From: JABMMZ01 sp040403495
GTDB taxonomy: Bacteria > Bacteroidota > Bacteroidia > NS11-12g > UBA955
Assembly: GCA_040403495.1 (NCBI GenBank)
Contig: JBBAKM010000024.1
Span: 1 to 46,990 of the forward strand
Length of the DNA: 46,990 nucleotides
Direction of reading: 5' to 3'
Made by a program: the position numbers and the translations under genes
Shown: in pieces, positions 35,346-41,652 of the stretch
Position numbering within the stretch: position 1 is the stretch's first letter
How the letters are laid out: the number at the start of each line of letters is the position of its first letter
The notes under the pieces: generated by a model
What the model saw: the letters and a program-made list of their open reading frames with translations, nothing else
The model's database searches: none
Told to the model about the DNA's origin: nothing

Positions 35346-36056
35346 ATGAAATCTGAAAAAAAATCGATTTTATTGCTCAGTGCAATGCAGCAAGAATACG
35401 ATGCGGTTATAAGCAATATGACCAACCAAATTCACCGCGAAGAATATGGTATTTCTATTGTTGAAGGAGATTTGTTTGGCAAGCATTGTGTAGTAGCAAT
35501 AAGCGGAGTAGGTAAAGTGGCATCAGCTTTTACTGCACAGTATTTACTTACATTATACCAACCCAAATTTGTTGTTTTTACAGGGGTAGCGGGAGCGTTA
35601 AATCCTGACTATCAGATTGGTGATATTGTAATCGCTCAAGATACTGTCCAACATGATATGGATGGTCGTGGCTTGGGTTTTCCACGTGGTGAGGTGCCTT
35701 ATTCGGGACAGCGTTTTTTCGACTCAGACAGGCAATTACTTGATATAGCCGAAAAAACCCAGTGTACTCACCGTGTTTACATAGGTAGAGTACTTACTGG
35801 CGATCAGTTTATAACCAATAAAGAGCAATCAACACACAGTTACATGCGCGAAGAGTTACAAGGGGATGCTGTTGATATGGAAGGTGCTTCGGTTGCTTAC
35901 GTATGTAAAAAACTTAATACCCCATTTATTTTGGTGCGTACAATATCTGACAAAGCCAACAGTGAAGCCCCTGAGAATTTTGAAGCCTTTTTGCCAGAAG
36001 TTGCAGGTAATTCACTTGCAGTAATTCAACAAATTTTATTAAATATAAACCATTAA
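35346..36056 (+). CDS. mtnN: 5'-methylthioadenosine/S-adenosylhomocysteine nucleosidase
   Basis: A 236-residue MTAN/Pfs enzyme that splits methylthioadenosine or S-adenosylhomocysteine to adenine plus the thioribose. Family marks are LSAMQQEYDAVI near the N-terminus (with the catalytic Glu), AISGVGKVASAFTAQYLL, FTGVAGALNPDYQIGDIV, and VDMEGASVAYVC with the purine/ribose-binding Met-Glu, then RTISDKAN with the catalytic Asp. The stop overlaps the ATG of the cupin gene by one base (TAATG). The adenine it frees would be taken up by the apt product encoded two genes on. Confidence 0.94.
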   Translation: MKSEKKSILLLSAMQQEYDAVISNMTNQIHREEYGISIVEGDLFGKHCVVAISGVGKVASAFTAQYLLTLYQPKFVVFTGVAGALNPDYQIGDIVIAQDTVQHDMDGRGLGFPRGEVPYSGQRFFDSDRQLLDIAEKTQCTHRVYIGRVLTGDQFITNKEQSTHSYMREELQGDAVDMEGASVAYVCKKLNTPFILVRTISDKANSEAPENFEAFLPEVAGNSLAVIQQILLNINH

Positions 36057-36544
36057 TGTCAACAGAAATACAGAAACTAATTAATCAATTACAACTTCAG
36101 CCTCACATAGAAGGGGGTTATTATAGAGAAACATATCGAAGCAATGAAAAGGTAATTAACCTTAATGGAGAACCTCGAGATTTAGCGACACTCATCTATT
36201 TTTTGTTGCCATCAGGGAAGTTTTCTAAGTTTCATAAAATAGCGTCAGATGAAATTTGGCTTTACCAGCAAGGCGCGCCAGTTGCTATTCATTTATTGCT
36301 TGAAGATGGGAGTCACAAAACAGAAATATTGGGCAGTGAACTTGATAAAGGCCATCAATTGCAAGTCATTATTCCTAAAAACACCCTGTTTGGTGCGGAA
36401 GTTTTAGGAGATAATACGTATGCACTTTCAGCTTGTATGGTTGCGCCAGGTTTTGATTTTGCGGATTTTCAACTTTATACAGCAGAAACTTTGATGCAGC
36501 ACTATCCACAACACCACACTATCATTGCGCATTTGCATCAATAA
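36056..36544 (+). CDS. DUF985 family cupin
   Basis: A 162-residue cupin of the DUF985 (RmlC-like) family: LQPHIEGGYYRETYRS near the N-terminus, LIYFLLPSGKFSKFHKIASDEIWLYQQGAPV in the core, and the closing VAPGFDFADFQL. Family structures show a jelly roll with a pocket that may bind a nucleotide-sugar or other small ligand, but no activity is agreed. It is tightly placed between mtnN (1-base overlap) and apt (1-base gap), which suggests a role in handling a product of the MTA/SAH or adenine steps. Confidence 0.88.
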   Translation: MSTEIQKLINQLQLQPHIEGGYYRETYRSNEKVINLNGEPRDLATLIYFLLPSGKFSKFHKIASDEIWLYQQGAPVAIHLLLEDGSHKTEILGSELDKGHQLQVIIPKNTLFGAEVLGDNTYALSACMVAPGFDFADFQLYTAETLMQHYPQHHTIIAHLHQ

Positions 36545-36545
36545 A

Positions 36546-37076
36546 ATGACATTAACCGAAAAGATAAAAGAGGCAATACGAACCATACCTGACTTTCCTG
36601 AAGTTGGTATTCAATATAAAGACATTTCAACCCTGTTTTTAAAACCAGAGTTAATCAATGAAATTATATTAGAAACTATTGCATTATTGCAAGCGCATAA
36701 TGTGCAGGTAATAGCAGGAATAGAAAGTAGAGGGTTTTTGTTAGGAGCGGCAATTGCAGCAAAAATGCAGATTCCATTTGTAATGATAAGAAAAGCAGGA
36801 AAATTGCCTGCTAAAACATACCAAGAGACTTATCAATTAGAATATGGAACGGCTACAATAGAGATGCATTGCGATTCAATCCCGCCAGGAACAAGGGTTG
36901 CCCTAGTTGATGATGTATTGGCAACGGGCGGAACACTTGTTGCGGCCTCAAATTTGATAAAAAAAGCAGGTTCAATTCCTGTAGTGGCATGTTTGATTGC
37001 TGAACTAGAATTTCTTAATGGGCGTCAAATATTAGAAAAAGCAGAAATAGATGTAATTAGTATTGTAAAATACTAA
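36546..37076 (+). CDS. apt: Adenine phosphoribosyltransferase
   Basis: A 176-residue type I phosphoribosyltransferase making AMP from adenine and PRPP. The start is ATG 36546 (MTLTEKIKEAIRTIPDFPEV), one base after the stop of the cupin gene; an upstream in-frame start at 36525 would overlap that gene. The PRPP motif VALVDDVLATGGTLVAA (residues about 115-131) and the adenine-side IAGIESRGFLLGAAIA are present. Third gene of the mtnN operon. Confidence 0.94.
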   Translation: MTLTEKIKEAIRTIPDFPEVGIQYKDISTLFLKPELINEIILETIALLQAHNVQVIAGIESRGFLLGAAIAAKMQIPFVMIRKAGKLPAKTYQETYQLEYGTATIEMHCDSIPPGTRVALVDDVLATGGTLVAASNLIKKAGSIPVVACLIAELEFLNGRQILEKAEIDVISIVKY

Positions 37077-37166
37077 GTAGAGAGAGTGGTTAGTTAAAAG
37101 TCAATTTTTTATAATTAAGACACTATCGAGTTATAATTATGATTTTTCAAAAACCCAATTTTTTTT

Positions 37167-38378
37167 TCATTTATTCTGGAGCCAATCTATTGCATTTACC
37201 TTTTTAATTCCATTATACGTGCCAGTATCATAGTCCATTGTGATTAATAATTTTTCAAAATGGTCTGAAATCATATTTAACGGCTTCAATTCTCTTTCTA
37301 AGGTTGCTTTGTCTTGAATTGTTTGTGAAACTTGAATATATTGAGTATATCCATCATTGTTGCGAACAATAAAATCAACCTCAAATTGGTTGACTTTTCC
37401 AATCCATACTTGATTATTTCGACGGATAAGTTCCAAATAAACCACATTTTCTAAGAGATGACCAGCGTCACTTACAAGTTCTTTTCCAAGCAAGGATGTT
37501 CGAAAACCTAAATCAACCAAGTAGTATTTTTCTTGTGTTGCTAAATGTTGTTTTCCTTTGATGTCAAAGCGATTTACTTTGTAGAATAGGTATGACTCAA
37601 CTAATGAGTTGATATATTTAGAAACAGTTTTGTTATCAATTTTCTTTTTATTTGCCGTTAACACCTTGGCGATGTTTCCCGCTGATACAGGAGACCCTAT
37701 GGAATCGATTAAAAAGTTCACTACTTCCTGGTAAGATTCTTCACCATAAATGGTATGTCTAAAAGAAATATCGTTCTCGAAAATGTTTCTAAAAACTGTT
37801 TGTAGATATTCTGTTACGAAAAAATTTCCTTCAGCCGAAAGTCTAACCGCTTCAGGAAAACCACCGGTCTGAATGTATTCAGCAAATGCACGGTCTGGAT
37901 TGGTGTTTTTTTCAGTAAACTCAAGATATTCGGAAAAAGAGAAAGGCAACACATTGATTTAAAATGCTCTACCTGTTAATAAAGTTGCCAATTCACTGGA
38001 AAGTAAAAAAGCATTAGAGCCCGTAACATATAAATCTATTTTAGGGTTGACATATAATCCGTCCAGTAGTTTTTCGAATTCCGGAACATTCTGAACTTCA
38101 TCAATAAATACGTAATTTATTTTTTTAGGATTTAGATTTTTAATTATATAATCATAAATTTCTTTCCAGTTTTTATCAGCTAAAAATCGAAATTCAGGCA
38201 TATCCATATTGATTGCCATAATGGAAACATTAGGATTCTCATGGCGCAATAATTCTTGAAATTGTGACATCAAAGTGGATTTTCCACATCGTCTTACACC
38301 CGTAGCTACCTTGATGAAATTCTTATCTTTGAGAACAGAGAGTTTATCTAGATAATGCTTCCTTACAATTGTTTCCAT
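37167..38378 (-). pseudogene. AAA ATPase with DUF4143 domain, broken by a nonsense codon
   Basis: A single 403-codon frame of the common prokaryotic AAA_14/DUF4143 ATPase family, interrupted by one in-frame TAA at 37959-37961. The N-terminal part (139 residues) has the Walker A GVRRCGKSTLM and Walker B YVFIDEVQN, then the sensor TGSNAFLLSSELATLLTGRAF. After the stop, the frame continues as INVLPFSFSEYLEF, exactly where the family has ...GR(Y/A)xEIxxLPxSFxEY, so the stop replaces a conserved Glu (GAA to TAA). The second half has the DUF4143 winged helix and the nuclease-like end (YLELIRRNNQVWIGKVNQFEVDFIV). A GTG at 37952 could restart translation. It is probably a recent pseudogene. Confidence 0.85.
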
Positions 38379-38382
38379 AGAA

Positions 38383-38390
38383 CAAAGTTA
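38383..38390 (-). promoter_or_regulatory. -7 box directly before the ATPase pseudogene
   Basis: TAACTTTG on the minus strand ends four bases before the ATG at 38378, another predicted leaderless start. Confidence 0.5.
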
Positions 38391-38394
38391 ACTA

Positions 38395-38434
38395 AATTCC
38401 TAAAACTTTTTATTTTATTTTACTTTTAGGAATT
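38395..38434. repeat. 11-base inverted repeat upstream of the ATPase
   Basis: AATTCCTAAAA (38395-38405) and its exact complement TTTTAGGAATT (38424-38434) are separated by 18 bases and cover the -33 region of the ATPase promoter. It may be an operator. Confidence 0.5.
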
Positions 38435-38700
38435 GTGAAAATCGAATTTGTCAAAAAAATTAAAATCAGTCCCAATATTTCAAATGAAAATAAAAACACC
38501 TGTCTGATGAGTATAATAAGGTGGTAGCAGTTAAGAAAATCGCTTTTACAGTAACCTTTAACCTATTCAGATAATTGAAAGATTGCACCAAAAAAGTGCA
38601 AGTTTTTTGTGTAATTAAGATTTACCCTTCATTGAAAATACAACCATCTGTATTAGCTTCAATATCTATTATTTATAAGGCTTTAAGTTGGTCAAAATCG
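38435..38700. other. Gene-free stretch with a terminator-like hairpin
   Basis: No open frame is convincing here. A hairpin TTGCAC (38583-38588) / GTGCAA (38596-38601) followed by GTTTTTT looks like a plus-strand terminator, but there is no known gene upstream on that strand. It may end a small RNA or be a relic. Confidence 0.4.
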
Positions 38701-38731
38701 AAAAAAACCACTCGGACATGAGTGGATTTTT
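38701..38731 (-). terminator. Terminator behind tRNA-derived unit A
   Basis: CCACTC (38708-38713) pairs with GAGTGG (38720-38725); on the minus strand the stem is followed by a run of seven T. Nearly the same sequence recurs at 39246-39277. Confidence 0.7.
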
Positions 38732-38734
38732 GTT

Positions 38735-38791
38735 GTGCTCCCTCCCGATAATAATCGGGACATAGTCCGATAGCTATAGGGACAGGGCTCG
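38735..38791 (-). repeat. tRNA 3'-end-derived repeat with palindrome, unit A
   Basis: GTGCTCCC and, at the far end, AGGGCTCG are the same as the 3' acceptor end and T-arm of the tRNA-Asn gene read on the plus strand. Between them sits TCCCGAT-AATA-ATCGGGA (38743-38760) plus a decayed second copy (38766-38782). The unit starts 15 bases downstream of the GIY-YIG stop codon. Confidence 0.75.
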
Positions 38792-38805
38792 TGCTGCTAC
38801 CTATT

Positions 38806-39099
38806 TTAAATATCCTTGTATATATTCAATAACTTTTCTGATATCTCAGGGTATTGTATTAAATTTTGAATGTATTTTTTTGAGTGCATTGCTTTAATAT
38901 GATTTTCTATTTTGTATGCTTGGCTGCTTGATTGACAAATGATAGTATATGCCATTGTCCATGGTATGCCTAAACTCGTAAATGAGTTTTTGTATTTTAT
39001 GTTGTTATGTTCTTCAATTCTTCGCTCAGTATCATCTGTTGTGCCAACATAGTATTTATTTAGTTTTTCGGAAAAAAGAATGTAAACGTAGATTAACAT
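38806..39099 (-). CDS. GIY-YIG nuclease family protein
   Basis: A 97-residue single-domain GIY-YIG protein of the UPF0213/YhbQ-like type. It has the two motif strands (VYILFSEKLNKYYVGTT), the catalytic-face Arg in DTERRIEEHN and the metal-binding Glu in AYKIENHIKAMHSKKYIQNL. Its length is normal, so it looks intact. Family members are structure- or single-strand-directed nucleases or stand-alone domains of unknown role. It is flanked on both sides by tRNA-derived palindrome repeats (38735-38791 and 39196-39232) and sits beside tRNA-Asn, a setting that suggests a mobile or tRNA-associated element. Confidence 0.9.
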   Translation of the reverse strand: MLIYVYILFSEKLNKYYVGTTDDTERRIEEHNNIKYKNSFTSLGIPWTMAYTIICQSSSQAYKIENHIKAMHSKKYIQNLIQYPEISEKLLNIYKDI

Positions 39100-39195
39100 A
39101 GTTTAAGTTTTTAAAAACACTAAAGTAATAGAAATTTTGCAATTAAAAAATCCGATTATTATTTAGAGATATTCTGCGAAGGACTATAGTTTTTT

Positions 39196-39232
39196 GCTCC
39201 CACTAGATAATAATCGGGACAGGGCTCGAACG
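39196..39232 (-). repeat. tRNA 3'-end-derived repeat with half palindrome, unit B
   Basis: GCTCCC, then GATAATAATCGGGA (right half of the palindrome), then CAGGGCTCGAACG, identical to the T-arm portion of units A and C. The left arm of the palindrome has decayed. An 11-base inverted repeat joins 39152-39162 to 39208-39218. Confidence 0.7.
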
Positions 39233-39245
39233 ATTTTAATGGCAT

Positions 39246-39277
39246 AAAAAAATCCACTCAGACATGAGTGGATTTTC
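39246..39277 (-). terminator. Terminator behind tRNA-derived unit C
   Basis: TCCACTCA (39253-39260) and TGAGTGGA (39265-39272) around GACA, followed on the minus strand by a run of T. It lies directly after unit C as T1 lies after unit A. Confidence 0.75.
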
Positions 39278-39280
39278 GTT

Positions 39281-39320
39281 GTGCTCCCTTCCCGATAGCT
39301 ATCGGGACAGGGCTCGAACG
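39281..39320 (-). repeat. tRNA 3'-end-derived repeat with perfect palindrome, unit C
   Basis: GTGCTCCC, then the perfect 18-base palindrome TCCCGATAGCTATCGGGA (39290-39307), then CAGGGCTCGAACG. The outer parts match the tRNA-Asn acceptor end and T-loop 80 bases away. Confidence 0.8.
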
Positions 39321-39331
39321 ATTAAAGACAT

Positions 39332-39360
39332 AAAAAAAGCCGCAGGACTTGCGGCTTTTT
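39332..39360 (-). terminator. Intrinsic terminator of tRNA-Asn
   Basis: AGCCGCA (39338-39344) pairs with TGCGGCT (39350-39356); the minus strand ends in a run of seven T. It begins 5 bases after the tRNA 3' end. Confidence 0.85.
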
Positions 39361-39364
39361 GGTG

Positions 39365-39438
39365 CTCCCTGACCTGGGCTCGAACCAGGGACCTAGTGAT
39401 TAACAGTCACTCGCTCTAACCAGCTGAGCTATCAAGGA
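39365..39438 (-). tRNA. tRNA-Asn (GTT)
   Basis: On the minus strand a complete 74-base cloverleaf: acceptor TCCTTGA/TCAGGGA, D-arm GCTCAGCTGGTTAGAGC, anticodon loop CTGTTAA with anticodon GTT, T-arm CCTGGTTCGAGCCCAGG, discriminator G. CCA is not encoded. It ends 2 bases before the assembly gap. Its promoter is in the next contig (39690-39719). Confidence 0.92.
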
Positions 39439-39440
39439 AT

Positions 39441-39540
39441 NNNNNNNNNNNNNNNNNNNNNNNNNNNNNNNNNNNNNNNNNNNNNNNNNNNNNNNNNNNN
39501 NNNNNNNNNNNNNNNNNNNNNNNNNNNNNNNNNNNNNNNN
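39441..39540. other. Assembly gap of 100 N
   Basis: Exactly 100 N, a scaffolding placeholder. The 55 bases on each side (39386-39440 and 39541-39595) are identical, the sign of two contigs ending in the same k-mer. Confidence 0.95.
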
Positions 39541-39593
39541 CAGGGACCTAGTGATTAACAGTCACTCGCTCTAACCAGCTGAGCTATCAAGGA
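39541..39593 (-). tRNA. Partial tRNA-Asn, probably the same gene seen twice
   Basis: The 5' 53 bases of tRNA-Asn(GTT), cut by the gap. It is identical to the copy at 39365-39438 over its whole length, so it is either a second tandem tRNA-Asn or, more likely, the overlap of two contig ends. Confidence 0.5.
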
Positions 39594-39628
39594 ATCTATC
39601 CGATTTTTTTTAATTAGAGTCTGCTTTC

Positions 39629-39674
39629 GCTCGCTCTAACCTCCCGATAGCTATCGGGAGAGCTATCAAGGAAT
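39629..39674 (-). repeat. tRNA 5'-half remnant split by the palindrome, unit D
   Basis: Read on the minus strand, ATTCCTTGATAGCT and GGTTAGAGCGAG are the acceptor and D-arm of tRNA-Asn, but the D-loop bases CAGCTG are replaced by CTCCCGATAGCTATCGGGAG (39641-39660), a perfect 20-base palindrome. The rest of the tRNA is missing or degenerate. Confidence 0.8.
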
Positions 39675-39689
39675 TTCCTAAAAGGAGTG

Positions 39690-39719
39690 CAAATATAAAT
39701 ATTTTTCGGGAATGACAAA
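39690..39719 (-). promoter_or_regulatory. Promoter of the tRNA-Asn locus
   Basis: On the minus strand TTTG (39719-39716), an 18-base spacer and TATATTTG (39697-39690). It points at the split remnant (unit D) first and then at the intact tRNA. Confidence 0.7.
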
Positions 39720-39748
39720 AAATATTTTTAAGTTTTTATTTATTCGCA

Positions 39749-40684
39749 TTATTTTGATAAAAATTTTAAGTAAGAACTGACGTGTCTATCCTTCTTACTC
39801 TCATATATATCAGCGATTGTAACCATTATACCCGTTTCTTCAACATCACCAAAATGATGGTTTACACAGGTCGGAAATGTCTTCATAGTAGGACTTGTAT
39901 TCATGTATGAGTTGAACAAAGGAGGAATATTTTCGCCTAATTCTCTCACTTTGCCATTTAATAAATGGTGCCCCTCTTTATAATCTAACCCCTTTAAAGA
40001 TTCAATAAATGATTTTGTGTCATGTTCTATCTCAACTGGATGTTCTACTTTAATTAGTTGTTCTTGGTCAGGAAAATAATGGTGCATAAACGATAATATG
40101 TAGTCTCTTGCCTCTTTATTAAAGTGTGTGTACATTGTAACTTTCCCAAAGAAGTAATGAACCTCAGGATGCATTATTATAAGTGCTCCCAAACCATCCC
40201 ACAAATTATCTAAACTAAATAAACCTTTTCGGTTTTCGGCACTCGGCTGATATTTGGGCTGAACAAAAGATCGTCCGAGTTCAATGGTAGATAAAAAATA
40301 AAAGTTTTTCATCTTATCGCTAAATTCGTAAATTTCTGTGGTCGCTAAATGATAGTCGCCATTTTCTTGCCTAGCATCTATTGTTTTAATGTACCTGTAA
40401 CCGCCTATAATTTCCTTGTCTTGTGGTTGCCATACAATTAATTGTTTGTAAGCTGTTGGTCCAAAATCAAACTCATCTAAATCGCAATCTTTACCAGTGC
40501 CTCCACCTGCTGCCCGAAAAGACAATTCCCTCAATCTCCCTATTTCCCTTAGGACATTCGGAGCTGTATGGCAATCAACAACATACAATTCGTTGCCACC
40601 ATTATTGGTGGGACGAATAAAGTGGTCTTGCTCAAGTTCTTTAATTAATAGGTCACGATCAATTGGCGCTATTATTTCATTCAT
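39749..40684 (-). CDS. glsB: GlsB-like N-acyltransferase (glycine/ornithine lipid type)
   Basis: A 311-residue member of the OlsB-like GNAT acyltransferase group (related to acyl-homoserine-lactone synthases). Family marks are GRLRELSFRAAGGGTGKDCDLDEFD near residue 50-75, the EIIGGYRYI strand, STIELGRSFVQPKYQP and GLFSLDNLWDGLGALI. In Bacteroides the GlsB enzyme puts a 3-hydroxy fatty acid on the glycine nitrogen; the neighbouring PlsC-like gene then esterifies its hydroxyl. Here the O-acyltransferase gene lies 31 bases upstream on the same strand, the same pair as glsB-glsA. Glycine as the substrate is inferred from the pairing; ornithine or another amino acid is possible. Confidence 0.8.
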   Translation of the reverse strand: MNEIIAPIDRDLLIKELEQDHFIRPTNNGGNELYVVDCHTAPNVLREIGRLRELSFRAAGGGTGKDCDLDEFDFGPTAYKQLIVWQPQDKEIIGGYRYIKTIDARQENGDYHLATTEIYEFSDKMKNFYFLSTIELGRSFVQPKYQPSAENRKGLFSLDNLWDGLGALIIMHPEVHYFFGKVTMYTHFNKEARDYILSFMHHYFPDQEQLIKVEHPVEIEHDTKSFIESLKGLDYKEGHHLLNGKVRELGENIPPLFNSYMNTSPTMKTFPTCVNHHFGDVEETGIMVTIADIYESKKDRHVSSYLKFLSK

Positions 40685-40715
40685 ACCTCTATTTTAAGTG
40701 TGTAAATATAGTCGT

Positions 40716-41588
40716 TTATTGTTTGAATTGGTTGTAAAACGTTTCAAAATCTGCATTTGGTTCGTCTTTTAATTTATAAACAAAATGGCGCATCGCATTT
40801 GCAATTTTATGATGCTCTCCTATATTTTTTATTAAATAGGCTGGAATTGGTTTTCCAAAATAAATGGTGACTGTTTGTCCTTTCAATTTGAACATTTCAC
40901 TTGGTAATAATAACATTTCAATGTTTATTTTTATACCCAGTCTTTTGCGCCACATCGCAATATTATAAAAGCGTTTACTGTTGTTGCCATCTATAAATAC
41001 CGGAATAATATCTGATTGATACTTCACAGATTTGGTAATAAAACTTTTGTGCCATCTTAAGTCAAATATTTTACCGTCTTGTTTGCGAGAAACCATCCCT
41101 GCAGGAAAAATTAAGGTTGCACTCTCCGAAGCAAACTGATTTTCAACCTCGATTAATGAATTTTTAGCATTTGTTCCGTGTTTATTTACACCCAAGAAAA
41201 TGCCTTGTAATGGCTTTACATTTAATAAAATATCGTTAACGATAAAACGCACATCTGGTCTTATTTTGTGTACTTCACTGATAAAACCCATCCCATCCAA
41301 ACCGCCTAAAGGATGGTTAGATGCCAATATCAATCTTCCTGTTTTTGGAACGTTCTCTTGGTGTCTAGACTGAATGGTAACGCCAATCTCATCAAAACAA
41401 CCTCTTGCAAAATCAACTCCTTTTTTTCCTCTAGTTCTGTCAATAACTCTGTTCATGTCGGTTTGATGTAACAAGCGTTCCAAAAAACTAAATATAAAGC
41501 CCGGAAGCCATTTTGCTAACTTAGGATTCTTGTCTCTAAAGACTTTTCGAATATTTATTGGGGCGATATCTTCGCTCTCTTTGTTCAT
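40716..41588 (-). CDS. glsA: GlsA-like O-acyltransferase (PlsC family)
   Basis: A 290-residue PlsC/LPLAT-fold acyltransferase. The catalytic motif I is ILASNHPLGGLDGMGF, followed by ATLIFPAGMVSRK (motif III type) and a conserved core SDIIPVFIDGNNSKRFYNIA. It ends with a lysine-rich C-terminus and has no membrane helix. In the Bacteroides glycine-lipid pathway GlsA adds the second acyl chain to the lyso-lipid made by GlsB. Gene order and spacing (31 bases before the GlsB-like gene) support that reading. It has a minus-strand -7 box at 41623-41630. Confidence 0.8.
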   Translation of the reverse strand: MNKESEDIAPINIRKVFRDKNPKLAKWLPGFIFSFLERLLHQTDMNRVIDRTRGKKGVDFARGCFDEIGVTIQSRHQENVPKTGRLILASNHPLGGLDGMGFISEVHKIRPDVRFIVNDILLNVKPLQGIFLGVNKHGTNAKNSLIEVENQFASESATLIFPAGMVSRKQDGKIFDLRWHKSFITKSVKYQSDIIPVFIDGNNSKRFYNIAMWRKRLGIKINIEMLLLPSEMFKLKGQTVTIYFGKPIPAYLIKNIGEHHKIANAMRHFVYKLKDEPNADFETFYNQFKQ

Positions 41589-41622
41589 ACTGCGAATATG
41601 AGAAAATAAATGATAATTTTAA

Positions 41623-41630
41623 CAAAAGTA
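41623..41630 (-). promoter_or_regulatory. -7 box of the glsA-glsB operon
   Basis: TACTTTTG on the minus strand fits TAnnTTTG, 34 bases before the ATG at 41588. Confidence 0.45.
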
Positions 41631-41640
41631 AAAAAAAAAC

Positions 41641-41648
41641 TATTTTTG
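41641..41648 (+). promoter_or_regulatory. -7 box of the hydroxyanthranilate dioxygenase gene
   Basis: TATTTTTG ends four bases before the ATG at 41653, predicting a leaderless mRNA. It lies back to back with the -7 box of the divergent glsA gene. Confidence 0.5.
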
Positions 41649-41652
41649 AAGC

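Noticed and set aside
39541..39593. A certain second tRNA-Asn gene
   Set aside because: The copy is cut by the gap and matches the other contig end over exactly 55 bases, so it may be an assembly overlap.
38701..39680. CRISPR array
   Set aside because: The repeats are few, unequal in length and spacing, and derive from a tRNA plus a palindrome; there are no regular spacers or cas genes.
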